Origin: Sphingomonadales bacterium
Lineage (GTDB): Bacteria > Pseudomonadota > Alphaproteobacteria > Sphingomonadales > Sphingomonadaceae
Direction: 5' to 3'
Assembly: GCA_027489365.1 (NCBI GenBank)
Contig: JAIXZV010000063.1
Span: forward strand, 1-43,860
Length of the DNA stretch: 43,860 bases
Shown here: piece by piece, positions 17,153 through 25,862 of the stretch
Position numbering within the stretch: the first letter of the stretch is position 1
Layout: every line of letters begins with the position of its first letter
Notes under the pieces: model-generated
Databases searched by the model: none
The model's input: the letters and a program-made list of their open reading frames with translations, nothing else
Told to the model about the DNA's origin: nothing
Made by a program: the position numbers and the translations under genes

Positions 17153-18574
17153 TCAGGCCGAGAGGTGGCGCCCCGGTTGCGCGGCTGCCGGTGCCTCGTC
17201 CGCCGCACGCCCCGCCGGATCACGCGCGAGCAGCGCCAAGCATAGCCCGAACAGCGCGGCAATCGCGCCGGTGCGCAGCGGATAATCGACCAGGCTGTGC
17301 AGCAAGACGATCAGCGCGGCGATCGATGCGCCTTGCGCGAGCGGGTCGCGCTGACGATCGACCAACCACACCGATACGACGCGGACGACGAACCAGATCA
17401 GGAAGGCAACGAGCACGAGCACGCCGGGAAGACCAGCTTCGAGTACGAACTCGAGCAGATCGTTATGCGCATGATTGGCGAACACCGCGCTCACGCGTTC
17501 GGGATTTTCGAACAGGTGAAACAGTTGCGGGAAGCTGCCGAAGCCTGCGCCCGCCGTGCCGAAATCGCCGATCGCCTGCAGCGTCAGCCGCCACATCGCG
17601 CTGCGGCTGAGGTCGCTCGAACTGACATCGGTCGTCGTCAGATCGCCGATGCCGCTGTTGAAGGCGACCACTGCGGCCACGATCACCACGACGACGACCC
17701 CGCCCAGAAACCCGAGCCGCAAGCTGCGTGGCAATCCCGACAGCACGATCGCCGCGCTACCGCACAGCGCCAGCAGCGCGAGGCCGACGCCCGCGACCGA
17801 CTTGGTCATGGTCACGCCCAGCAGGCCCAACAGGACGACAGCCAGCAGCACCGCCGCCGCAAAGGCGCGCGAAGCTCCCCCTGCCCCATCCGACCCGCTG
17901 CGCCAACGCGCAACCAGCCCCGCCGCAAGCGGCAGGGTCAGGCACATCAAGGTCGCGAAATGGTTGGAGTTGGCGAAGAAGCCGACCGCGCTGCCACCAT
18001 TGGTGAAGTCGTAGAAGTAAAGATGCTGGTTACCCGCCACTTGCGCAACGCCGATCAGCACCGACAGCACCATCAGCACGAGCAGCGCAAGAACGCCTGC
18101 GCGAGCGACCGGACGGCGGAACGCGCCGATCATCACGATCATCGCCACCGGCGCGAGCAGCGACAGGCCGGATTGCACGGTCTTCTCAGGCGCGAGCGAC
18201 AGCGGCATCCACGGCAGCGGCAGGCCGAGCGCGGTCAATCCCTCCGCCACATGCTGCCGTCCGGGCAGCGCGCTCCACACGCCCGGCGGCAACGGGATGA
18301 GTTGCACGACGAACAGCGCGCCGAATATCCCGGCGAGGATCAGCAACTGCCGCTCGCCACCGCTGCGTGGCGCCGGCCTGGCGCGCGCGAAGGTGGCCGC
18401 GATCGCGATCACGGCCGCGACTTGCAGCACGGCGTTGGCCGTGCCCCCGGCGACGCTTGAGCCGCCAAGCGTCACCGCGAGCAGCAGAAAGCCGCCGACC
18501 GCGAGCGCTTGCCACAGCGCCGTTCCGCGCAAATCGAGCGAGGGCAGCATCGATTGGGGCTGGTTGCGCGTCAC
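17153..18574 (-). CDS. O-antigen polymerase/ligase-like membrane protein (Wzy_C domain)
   Basis: A 473-residue polytopic inner-membrane protein with about ten to twelve hydrophobic helices. The Wzy_C/WaaL signature is visible: GFFANSNHFATLMCLTLPL in the middle and, in the periplasmic loop near residues 350-400, GAGFGSFPQLFHLF and HAHNDLLEFVLEAGLPG, where the HxHN segment is characteristic. GTG 18574 is chosen as start because it overlaps the upstream stop as GTGA; ATG 18550 eight codons later is possible. It is the last gene of the operon with the exporter and copolymerase, so it may be the real chain polymerase, with the low-GC protein at 6346 as the rival candidate. Ligase function cannot be excluded. 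Confidence 0.82.
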   Translation of the reverse strand: MTRNQPQSMLPSLDLRGTALWQALAVGGFLLLAVTLGGSSVAGGTANAVLQVAAVIAIAATFARARPAPRSGGERQLLILAGIFGALFVVQLIPLPPGVWSALPGRQHVAEGLTALGLPLPWMPLSLAPEKTVQSGLSLLAPVAMIVMIGAFRRPVARAGVLALLVLMVLSVLIGVAQVAGNQHLYFYDFTNGGSAVGFFANSNHFATLMCLTLPLAAGLVARWRSGSDGAGGASRAFAAAVLLAVVLLGLLGVTMTKSVAGVGLALLALCGSAAIVLSGLPRSLRLGFLGGVVVVVIVAAVVAFNSGIGDLTTTDVSSSDLSRSAMWRLTLQAIGDFGTAGAGFGSFPQLFHLFENPERVSAVFANHAHNDLLEFVLEAGLPGVLVLVAFLIWFVVRVVSVWLVDRQRDPLAQGASIAALIVLLHSLVDYPLRTGAIAALFGLCLALLARDPAGRAADEAPAAAQPGRHLSA

Positions 18575-19794
18575 TTGACCGTCTCGATTGTGACCGAGCG
18601 GATCGCGCCCGACAGATGTTTGGCGAAATCGGCGGAATTGACCTTCAACGACAGCGTCTGCGCATCGCACCCGGCGGCGACCGCAAACGGGGTCCCGGTA
18701 ACCCGGCGCGCGTTGCCGTCGAGCGGGACGGCCAACTCGTTCAGCACCGTCCCGCCCTGCGCGCAGGTCAGCGTCCAGCTGAGCGGTGCCGCACCATTCT
18801 CGTTCGAGACGGGATCGAATTTCGCTTGCGTCACGATCCGGTAGCGCCCGGCCGGCAGCAGCACCATTTGCTTCGCCAGTACCGAACCGTCACTGCCCGA
18901 ATAATCGACCGTCAGGCCCGTGGCGGGGGCGATGCTGGTCGCCCCGCCTGCGCCATCCGCCAACTCCCAGGCGAAGGGCGGCAAGGCTGCCGCGCCGGTG
19001 AAATCGCCATCGAACACGTGGCCGACCGCCTTTTGCGATGCAGCCGGCAACCATTGCACCCACGCGAGATACGCCCGCTCGTAATCGCGCTGCGTGATCA
19101 TCTGCGCGAGGAAGGCACGCCGATCGTCGGGAGTGCCCGGCGGCGGCGCGACGTTCGTGACCGGCGCGTGCTTGCCCGCCGATTCGAGCATTTCGAAGAC
19201 GACCGCGCGATCGACGTTGGAGGCGCTGAGCGCGGTCAGATAAGTGTCGCGCCACGCCGCGCCGCGCGCGATCTCGGCCTTGATCTCTTTGCGCGCGGCC
19301 GGATCGGCGCTGACTTGCGCGATCGTCGACCAGATCGGCGCGGCATCCGGGCTGAGCACGGCCAAGCGAATCAGCGCGCTCGTCGTCGCAGCGGCGTCAT
19401 TGGCCTTGGCGCGATCGGTAACGCGCCACGCCCATGCCGGGCGCAGCCGCGGATCGCGCCGCAGCGCGAGTGTGTTCAAGGCGCGCGCAGTGCCTGCTGC
19501 GGCAGCAGGTCGGGTCGCTGCCGCAATGTAATAAGGCAAGGCCGACAACGGTTGCCGCTGGGCCATGCGATTGGCGAACGCCAGATCTTCGGCCGATGGC
19601 TGGCGATGCGAGACTGCGATCGTGTCGGCGATCGCCGCCAGCCGCGGTTCGACCGGCACGACGCCGATCGCCCGGCCCAGCGTCGTCGCCGCCGGGCGGG
19701 CTTGCTCGGTCGAAATCGTGATGATCCCGACGAACGCCAATGCTCCGACGAACGCGGCACCGCGCCGCGCCCAGGGGCTGTGCGTCTCCGTCAT
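18571..19794 (-). CDS. Unrecognised single-pass protein coupled to the export genes
   Basis: A 407-residue protein I do not recognise. Residues about 8-28 (WARRGAAFVGALAFVGIITI) form one membrane segment with an Arg-rich start, so the rest should face the periplasm. Residues about 50-230 are alanine-rich and helical, with spacing that recalls degenerate TPR helices. Residues about 270-407 look like a beta-sandwich: LLPAGRYRIVTQAKFDP, then two cysteines in LTCAQGG and AAGCDAQ that could pair. It starts with an ATGA overlap from the copolymerase gene and ends with a GTGA overlap into the polymerase/ligase-like gene, so it is made with the secretion machine and may be a structural or carbohydrate-contacting part of it. 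No catalytic motif is seen. Confidence 0.75.
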   Translation of the reverse strand: MTETHSPWARRGAAFVGALAFVGIITISTEQARPAATTLGRAIGVVPVEPRLAAIADTIAVSHRQPSAEDLAFANRMAQRQPLSALPYYIAAATRPAAAAGTARALNTLALRRDPRLRPAWAWRVTDRAKANDAAATTSALIRLAVLSPDAAPIWSTIAQVSADPAARKEIKAEIARGAAWRDTYLTALSASNVDRAVVFEMLESAGKHAPVTNVAPPPGTPDDRRAFLAQMITQRDYERAYLAWVQWLPAASQKAVGHVFDGDFTGAAALPPFAWELADGAGGATSIAPATGLTVDYSGSDGSVLAKQMVLLPAGRYRIVTQAKFDPVSNENGAAPLSWTLTCAQGGTVLNELAVPLDGNARRVTGTPFAVAAGCDAQTLSLKVNSADFAKHLSGAIRSVTIETVK

Positions 19795-22046
19795 TCTTTC
19801 TCGATCGAGATTTGACGCCGCGCTCCGGCCTCGGCGCTTTTGATCTGCTTCTGGCCGTAGCTGTAGCCATAGCCGTAGCCGTAGCCATAACCGTAGCTCG
19901 CGCCCTTGAGGTCGAACTTCGTGATGACCCCGCCGACGATGCGCGCGCCGGCCTGTTCGAGTCGACTAAGCGCGCGCAATGCAGCCGGTCGCCGAATCCG
20001 CCCAGCCTGCACGATGAAGATCGTCGCATCGACGACCGACGAAAGGATCGGCGCGTCAGCCAGACCCATGACGGGCGGCGAATCGAAGATCACGATATCG
20101 AACATGCCCTCCGCTTCCGCGAGCACTTCGCGCAAGCGCATCCCGCCCAGCAACTCCACCGGGTTGGGCGGGATCGGGCCGCTCGGCACGAGGAAGAGAT
20201 TGGGGATCGAAGTTTGCGTGATGTGGTTGCGCAAATCATCGGTCGACGCGAGCAGCGACGACAGGCCCGCCCCTTCCGACCCGGCCGGGACGGAGAAGGA
20301 CGGCTTACGCATATCCGCGTCGATCAGCAGCACCGATTCGCCCAGGCGCGCAAAGCCGCGCGCGATCGCAAAGCAGCTGCTCGATTTACCTTCGGCCGCT
20401 TGCGAGCTGGTTACAACCAGCGACTTGGGCGCGCCGCCTGCGGTGGTGAACTTGATCGCGGTACGCGTCGATAGATACGCTTCCGACTGCGCCGAGCTCG
20501 GATCGTCGAGCGCGTCGAGCATCGTCATGCCTTTGGCCACCGACGGCACCACGCCGAGCAGCGTCAAGTTCAGACGATTGCGCACGTCGTCCGGGTTCTT
20601 GATCGTGTCATCGATGAACTCGATCGCAAACGCGACGCCCGCGCCGATGATCAGGCCGATCAGCACCGAGATGAGCAGATTGTTGCGCAGGTTCGGCGCG
20701 AACGGTCCACCCGGCACCAAGGCGCGGTCGACGATCGACACCTGGCTGGCGCCGACACCGCCAGCGACGCTGACCTGTTTGAAGCGCTGCAGCAGCCCGT
20801 CATAGAGCGAGCGGTTGGTATCCACCTCGCGCGACAGGATGTTGTACTGAATCTGACGGTTGCGCAGATTGAGCACGCCCGAGGTCAATTGCGAGACGCG
20901 CGCGCGCAATTGCTGCTCGCGGCCGAGCGCCGCACGATATTCGCCGGCATAACCGTTGCTGACCGATCCCGAAATCTCGCCCTGCGCGCGCGCGATCTGC
21001 TGATCGAGTTCGCGGATTCGCGTCTTCAACGCGACCATTTCCGGATAGTCGGGCTTGAAGGTACCGAGCTTTTCCTGGAAGTCGACTTGCAGCTTGGCGC
21101 GTTCGGCCTTCAGATTGCCGACGGCCGCGCTGTTGACGGCGGCCGACTGACCAGCCGAAGCCCCTTCGCTGCGATACTTTTGCTCGGCCGCAATCCGCTC
21201 CGCCTGCGCCGTCGCCAAAGCTGCGTTGAGCGAGGTCAGCGTGCTGCCTTCGAGCGATTCACCGCCACCATTCTGACCGCCGCCCTGATCGGCAGAACCG
21301 CCGACCATGACGATCTTTTCGCGACCGGCATATTCGACCAGATCGCGCTCCGACTTTTCGAGCGCGGCTTTGGTCTGGGTCAGGCGCTGCTCAAGGAACT
21401 TGCGCGCAAAAGCCGAGGATTCGTACTTACGCTCGAGGTTTGAGGCGATGTAATTGTCCGCAACCGCGTTGGCGACGGCGGCCGCGACAGTCGGATCGCC
21501 ACTTTCGTAGGTGATGTTGATCAGGCGGCTGCCCTGCACCACGTCGATCCGCAGCCCCCCGGCGACCGCGCCGGTGACTTGCTTGATCTGCGTGGCGGGA
21601 TTGGGGGCATTCGGTGCGATCTTCGCGCGCGATCCCGCATCCAGGCTGCGCGCCACACGTTCGGCCAGATCCCGGCTGCGCAACAGTCCGATCTGCGTTC
21701 CCATGAACTGCGGATCGCGCATAACCTGCGATTCCGCACCCGTGCCGTCCTTGCCCGGCCCAAGGTTGATTTCCTGCAGCGCCAGCTCGACCTGCGCGGT
21801 CGCGCGGTACCGCTTGCTGGTCAGCATCGTCGAGACGATCCCGATGATCAACGCCGCAGCGACGATCCCGGCGATCAGCCAGCGCCACTTACCCAGAATA
21901 CGCAAAGCCTCGCGCGTGCTGATCTGGTTGCCGCTTTCCTGGGCCGCTTCCGCCGCGCCGAAAATCTGCGCAGCCGTCGCGTTCTGCAGGCCGCGCGACT
22001 GACCGCCCGCCCCCGCCGCCACGATCTCGTTGGTTTCCTTGTTCAT
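19791..22046 (-). CDS. Polysaccharide copolymerase with fused tyrosine autokinase (Wzc/GumC-like)
   Basis: A 751-residue inner-membrane protein that controls chain length and export. A Wzz domain with a first membrane helix (about 54-75, RWLIAGIVAAALIIGIVSTM) is followed by a long coiled-coil periplasmic region, a GNVR-type stretch near 420 (NRQIQYNILSREVDTN), a second helix near 455-478 (ISVLIGLIIGAGVAFAIEF) and a BY-kinase domain. The kinase has Walker A AAEGKSSS, Walker A' LLIDADMRKPS and Walker B DIVIFDSPPVMGLADAP. The tail holds seven tyrosines alternating with glycine (718-730), the likely autophosphorylation cluster. It lies 50 bases after the export lipoprotein gene. No low-molecular-weight tyrosine phosphatase gene is nearby. 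Confidence 0.93.
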   Translation of the reverse strand: MNKETNEIVAAGAGGQSRGLQNATAAQIFGAAEAAQESGNQISTREALRILGKWRWLIAGIVAAALIIGIVSTMLTSKRYRATAQVELALQEINLGPGKDGTGAESQVMRDPQFMGTQIGLLRSRDLAERVARSLDAGSRAKIAPNAPNPATQIKQVTGAVAGGLRIDVVQGSRLINITYESGDPTVAAAVANAVADNYIASNLERKYESSAFARKFLEQRLTQTKAALEKSERDLVEYAGREKIVMVGGSADQGGGQNGGGESLEGSTLTSLNAALATAQAERIAAEQKYRSEGASAGQSAAVNSAAVGNLKAERAKLQVDFQEKLGTFKPDYPEMVALKTRIRELDQQIARAQGEISGSVSNGYAGEYRAALGREQQLRARVSQLTSGVLNLRNRQIQYNILSREVDTNRSLYDGLLQRFKQVSVAGGVGASQVSIVDRALVPGGPFAPNLRNNLLISVLIGLIIGAGVAFAIEFIDDTIKNPDDVRNRLNLTLLGVVPSVAKGMTMLDALDDPSSAQSEAYLSTRTAIKFTTAGGAPKSLVVTSSQAAEGKSSSCFAIARGFARLGESVLLIDADMRKPSFSVPAGSEGAGLSSLLASTDDLRNHITQTSIPNLFLVPSGPIPPNPVELLGGMRLREVLAEAEGMFDIVIFDSPPVMGLADAPILSSVVDATIFIVQAGRIRRPAALRALSRLEQAGARIVGGVITKFDLKGASYGYGYGYGYGYSYGQKQIKSAEAGARRQISIEKE
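19857..19895 (-). repeat. Imperfect hexanucleotide repeat coding the Gly-Tyr tail
   Basis: Seven Tyr codons alternate with Gly (one Ser) codons, giving near-identical 6-base units (GGCTAC or GGTTAT-type on the coding strand). The array codes the protein segment YGYGYGYGYGYSY at residues 718-730 of the kinase. A change of one unit would add or remove two residues without shifting the frame. Confidence 0.8.
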
Positions 22047-22096
22047 CAGCTATGGTCGCCTAACAAAATCATACGGGCCGGCACGCGATGCCAGCG

Positions 22097-22861
22097 TCAG
22101 AAGGGACGGAAAAGCGCAAGCAGCGGGATCGTCTGCAGCACGTTCTTCAACGCCGCCTTCGATGAGGAACCGTCCACCACGACGATGTCGTTGCCGAAGA
22201 TTTCGGGATCCGCAGCCTTGCCCCGGCGGATGTCGGTCAAATCGAACGCGGCCGCCTGACGCTGGCCATTGATCGTGCGGAACACCGCAACCTTGCGCGC
22301 ATTCGCATCGGCCGTGGTACCCTTTGCCAGCGCGATCGCCTGAAGCAGCGTGGTCGACCCGGCGATCGGATAGATGCCTGGCCCGTTCACCGCGCCATCG
22401 ACGGTGATCCGCTGGCTCGACGACGCCTTCAGCGCGATGCGCACCTCGGGGTTCTGGAGATACTTCGCGCTCAGGCGGCCAGCAATGTCGCTTGCGAGCT
22501 CATCGGTGGTCTTGCCTACTGCGGGAACCTTGCCGATCAACGGCATCGTGATGTCGCCGGTCGGATCGATCACCGCATCGCCCGACAGATCGGGAACGCG
22601 CATCACCGCAATCGTAACCGTATCACCGGGACCGGTGCGGTACGCATTTTCGGCCGTGATGGTGGCGATCGGATCGGGCGCGTTGAATTTCTGCACGCCG
22701 TACGGAATCGTTCCACCCCGCGAATCGGCACACCCGCCGAGCATCAATACGGCGGCAAGGCACAACAGCCCGAGCGACAGCATCGTACGATATGCCGAGG
22801 CGATCGACACAAAGGGCGATCGGTTCGCAGCTTCGGCATGAGCGGTCAAAGTGGTCTCCAT
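22097..22861 (-). CDS. Polysaccharide export outer-membrane lipoprotein (Wza/GumB-like)
   Basis: A 254-residue lipoprotein that would form the outer-membrane export channel. A signal sequence ends in the lipobox VLMLGGC with Cys44 as the lipidation site. The Poly_export domain follows: YRTGPGDTVTIAVMRVPDLS, IDPTGDITMPLIGKVPA and TTDELASDIAGRL; then one SLBB-type segment SSQRITVDGAVNGPGIYPI. The size is close to GumB (about 230) and smaller than Wza (about 380), so the C-terminal helical barrel may be short or absent. The N-region before the hydrophobic core is long; ATG 22783 would give a shorter, more typical signal but lacks charge. It heads the operon with the copolymerase. Confidence 0.9.
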   Translation of the reverse strand: METTLTAHAEAANRSPFVSIASAYRTMLSLGLLCLAAVLMLGGCADSRGGTIPYGVQKFNAPDPIATITAENAYRTGPGDTVTIAVMRVPDLSGDAVIDPTGDITMPLIGKVPAVGKTTDELASDIAGRLSAKYLQNPEVRIALKASSSQRITVDGAVNGPGIYPIAGSTTLLQAIALAKGTTADANARKVAVFRTINGQRQAAAFDLTDIRRGKAADPEIFGNDIVVVDGSSSKAALKNVLQTIPLLALFRPF

Positions 22862-22897
22862 AAATCAGGTGGCGGCATGGCCCTTTGCCCAATGCGC

Positions 22898-22925
22898 GCT
22901 TTAGCATCGGAGGCGTCGAAATCAA
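22898..22925 (-). promoter_or_regulatory. Possible sigma-70-type promoter of the export operon
   Basis: On the - strand TTGATT (22925-22920) and TAAAGC (22903-22898) are separated by 16 bases, about 37 bases upstream of the export lipoprotein start. The -10 shares the TAAnGC form with the better promoter in front of the tRNA-Glu gene. A GGACCT/AGGTCC dyad lies just upstream at 22956-22976. Read by eye. Confidence 0.38.
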
Positions 22926-22993
22926 CCCGACGCCCAATCCGCAGCGACACCGCGCGGACCTTACATCGGCAGGTCCATAACATCACTAAAGTG

Positions 22994-24310
22994 CTATTTC
23001 GCACCCGAACCCGTAATGACGGTACGAATAGTACGAAAAACGATCAGCGCATCGAGCCATGCCGACAAATATTTTATGTAATAAAAATCGTAGCACAGCT
23101 TGTAATGAACATCATGAATTTCCGCGACATGCCCCTGATTGACTTGCGCCCAACCGGTGATGCCCGGCTTCACGACATGGCGGTAACTATAGAAGGATAT
23201 TTCGCTTTGATACCAGCCGGACAACGCCATCGCCTCCGGCCGCGGCCCGATCCAGCTCATCTCCCCCCGCAGGATATTGAGAATCTGCGGAATTTCATCG
23301 ATTCTCGTACGCCGCAGGATACGCCCGACCCGCGTCACGCGATCGTCGTCGCTTTGCGTAATGGCGGCGCGGCGCGCATCGTCATGCGTTCCGGGTGCGG
23401 TGACGGGGCGCATCGTGCGGAATTTGTAGACTTCGAACGGTTTGCCGCGGAAGCCCATGCGCACTTGCCGAAACAGCACCGGCCCCGGCGAATCGAGCCG
23501 GATCGCCAGCGCGATCAGCAGCAGGACCGGCAGGAACAGCGGCAGCGCAACCAGCGCGACCATCATGTCCAGAACCTGCTTCACCCGGCCATATCCGTCG
23601 TTCGGATTGAGCGATCCCAGATTGTTTTCCGAGATATGTTCGATCTCGACTTGGCCGGTGATCGATTCCAGCAATTGCTTGGAATGGTACACGGGGACCC
23701 CAGCCAGCGCGGCCTGCGCCAAGAGACGCTCCCAGTCTTCGCCGATATCGGCGCGCAGATCGACCACGATGCCTGAGCCCGGCACGTCGGGCAGCACCGG
23801 CTCCTGCAGATAGGCCCAATCGACGTGGCGGATGCCGTGGAGCCGCGACATGTCGCCGCACGGCACGACATGAAACAGGTATGCGGTGTGGCGCTGGCTC
23901 AAATAGCAAATGACGAAGAAGGTCATCACCGCGAGCACGAGACTCGTCACCACCACCGACACGATATATTCGAGCCGGAAGATCAGCAGAGCCGCCATCA
24001 CGATCCCGTAGGACGTACAAAAGGACGGCAGCACATATTCGTAGGAGCGAACGCCGGGGAAATTGCACAGGCGCCGGAACAGCGAGACGCCCAGGAACAA
24101 CCCGAAGATCGAGGCCAAAAGCGAATTTCGACTGTTGCCATACTCCAGGATCGTGCGGCTAAAATATTCGAAATCGCGCGCATCGAACACGCCGCGCACC
24201 AGCGATGGCAGCACCACGGCAACCAGCAACCCGATCAGAATCTGATAACGATAGCGCTGCACGGCGGCACGCCGTTGCCCATCCCTGCTTCGCAAACGCG
24301 CTTGCAGCAT
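22994..24310 (-). CDS. Undecaprenyl-phosphate sugar phosphotransferase (initiating transferase)
   Basis: A 438-residue membrane enzyme that starts the repeat unit by moving a sugar-1-phosphate onto undecaprenyl phosphate. About four N-terminal membrane helices and a flavodoxin-like segment (VVDLRADIGEDWERLLAQ) precede the bacterial sugar transferase domain: a re-entrant helix VKQVLDMMVALVALPLFLP, LDSPGPVLFRQVRMGFRG, EVYKFRTMRP, DEIPQILNILRGEMSWIGPR and PGITGWAQVNQ. ATG 24310 is preferred because AGGGGA lies seven bases upstream; the frame stays open far upstream but that part overlaps the divergent gene and is not protein-like. Glucose or galactose is the usual substrate. The 273-base divergent gap (24311-24583) must carry the promoters; no convincing one was found. 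Confidence 0.92.
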   Translation of the reverse strand: MLQARLRSRDGQRRAAVQRYRYQILIGLLVAVVLPSLVRGVFDARDFEYFSRTILEYGNSRNSLLASIFGLFLGVSLFRRLCNFPGVRSYEYVLPSFCTSYGIVMAALLIFRLEYIVSVVVTSLVLAVMTFFVICYLSQRHTAYLFHVVPCGDMSRLHGIRHVDWAYLQEPVLPDVPGSGIVVDLRADIGEDWERLLAQAALAGVPVYHSKQLLESITGQVEIEHISENNLGSLNPNDGYGRVKQVLDMMVALVALPLFLPVLLLIALAIRLDSPGPVLFRQVRMGFRGKPFEVYKFRTMRPVTAPGTHDDARRAAITQSDDDRVTRVGRILRRTRIDEIPQILNILRGEMSWIGPRPEAMALSGWYQSEISFYSYRHVVKPGITGWAQVNQGHVAEIHDVHYKLCYDFYYIKYLSAWLDALIVFRTIRTVITGSGAK

Positions 24311-24583
24311 TGCGAAATCCCCTAATTCGTCCGCAATTCGCGTTCGGCCAATACAACGCGAGACCGGCACGGTCCACCAACCAACGCGCGGCGCTGCACT
24401 GCAAAATCGCGTCCGCAAATGACACGCGATGACGCCAAGTTCAATCGAAACAGCGATTCGCCTGCAAAATGGGACGCCATCCCCGCTCGCCTCCGCCTGC
24501 CTTGCACAAACTCTACGGTTGATCGTTGCAAGCGCATCGTGCTTTGGCCGCGTCAGTGCCGCTCGACGAGAACGCCCGCCGCA

Positions 24584-25819
24584 ATGCCTGCTCCGATCCT
24601 GTTCCTGAACCGCTTCTATGCCCCCGATCACTCGGCAACGGCGCAAATCCTGACCGATCTGGCGGTCGATCTGGCGGCGCAGGGGCGTGACGTCACGGTC
24701 ATCGCGAGCCGCGCGATCTATGGCCAGGATCGCGGCTTGTTGCCCCCCGCCGAGACGCTGTCCGGGGTAAAGGTGCGCCGCGTCACGACTCCGGCAAGCC
24801 GGGGCGGCATGGCGGGGCGGATCGCATCCTATCTCTTCTATCTGGTGTTCGCGCCGATCGCGGCGGCGCGGATCGCGCGGCGCGGCACGGTGCTGGTGGT
24901 CAAGACCGATCCGCCGCTGCTGTCGGTGCCGCTGGCGATCGTCGCGCGGTTGCGCGGCGCGGTGCTGATCCCGTGGTTGCAGGATCTGTATCCCGAAGTT
25001 GCGGTCGCCTATGGGATTGGCATCGCGCAGGGGCCGGTCGGCCGGCTCCTGACCGGTTTGCGCAACATGTCGCTGCGCCGCGCGACGCGGGTCGTCGCGA
25101 TCGGCGATTTGATGGCGGATCGCGTCGCGCGCGCCGGGATCGCGCCCGACCGCATCGCCGTCATTCCCAATTGGTCGAACGATGCCGACATCGTGCCGCT
25201 CGCGGCGCATTCACCCGATCTGCGCGCGGCGTGGAATATCCCGACCGACGCCTTTGTGCTCGCCTATTCGGGCAATCTCGGTCGGGCGCATGAATATGAC
25301 ACGCTGCTCGGCGCGGCGACGGCGTTGCGCGCGCGCGATGATATCATCTTCCTGTTCGTCGGCGGCGGACACATGTCCGAGCAGCTCGCCGCAAAGGTCG
25401 CGGCGCTGGGCCTGACCAATGTCCGCTTCGTCCCCTATCAGCCGCGCGAGAAACTGTCCGAATCGCTCGCGACCGGAAACGCGCACTGGATTTCGCTGCG
25501 GCCCGAATTCGAAGGGCTGATCGTGCCGAGCAAGGTGTTCGGCGTCTGCGCCGCCGGCCGCGCCGTCGTTGCAGTCTGTGCGCCGGATGGGGAGTTACCC
25601 CGGCTGATCGTCCCCGCGGGCGCCGGCGTGGCCGTGGCGCCGGGCGATTCCGCTGCGCTGGCGCAAGCGATTGCCGCGCTCGCGGCGGATCGGCCGCGAA
25701 CCGCCGCGATGGGCCAGGCGGCGCGCGCCTTGCTCGACGGCGGTTATACCCGGGCGCACGCGCTGAAGCGCTGGCTCCACTTGCTCGATGCGGCGCGCGG
25801 GGATACCGCAGCGCAATAA
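24584..25819 (+). CDS. WcaI-like glycosyltransferase (GT4)
   Basis: A 411-residue protein with the opening PILFLNRFYAPDHSATAQIL that is typical of WcaI-type transferases, then VKTDPPLLSVPLAIVARLRG and WLQDLYPEVAVAYGIG. The donor domain has YSGNLGRAHEYDTLLGAA and the WcaI form EFEGLIVPSKVFG in place of a plain E-x7-E block. ATG 24584 is chosen because it begins the conserved core; upstream in-frame codons back to 24419 look noncoding. It is divergent from the initiating transferase, so it may add the second sugar. The donor is unknown. A weak GACGAG is the only ribosome-binding hint. Confidence 0.86.
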   Translation: MPAPILFLNRFYAPDHSATAQILTDLAVDLAAQGRDVTVIASRAIYGQDRGLLPPAETLSGVKVRRVTTPASRGGMAGRIASYLFYLVFAPIAAARIARRGTVLVVKTDPPLLSVPLAIVARLRGAVLIPWLQDLYPEVAVAYGIGIAQGPVGRLLTGLRNMSLRRATRVVAIGDLMADRVARAGIAPDRIAVIPNWSNDADIVPLAAHSPDLRAAWNIPTDAFVLAYSGNLGRAHEYDTLLGAATALRARDDIIFLFVGGGHMSEQLAAKVAALGLTNVRFVPYQPREKLSESLATGNAHWISLRPEFEGLIVPSKVFGVCAAGRAVVAVCAPDGELPRLIVPAGAGVAVAPGDSAALAQAIAALAADRPRTAAMGQAARALLDGGYTRAHALKRWLHLLDAARGDTAAQ

Positions 25820-25862
25820 GCGCACTCGCGCTCGACCGAGTGCCGACGATGTGGAAACGACC

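Noticed and set aside
17297..19815. Long + strand frames across the polymerase/ligase-like and unknown genes
   Set aside because: The - strand proteins have membrane helices and overlapping starts and stops; the + strand products have no protein-like pattern.
24311..25210. N-terminal extension of the initiating transferase by about 300 codons
   Set aside because: It overlaps the WcaI-like gene on the other strand, and a good AGGGGA site precedes ATG 24310.
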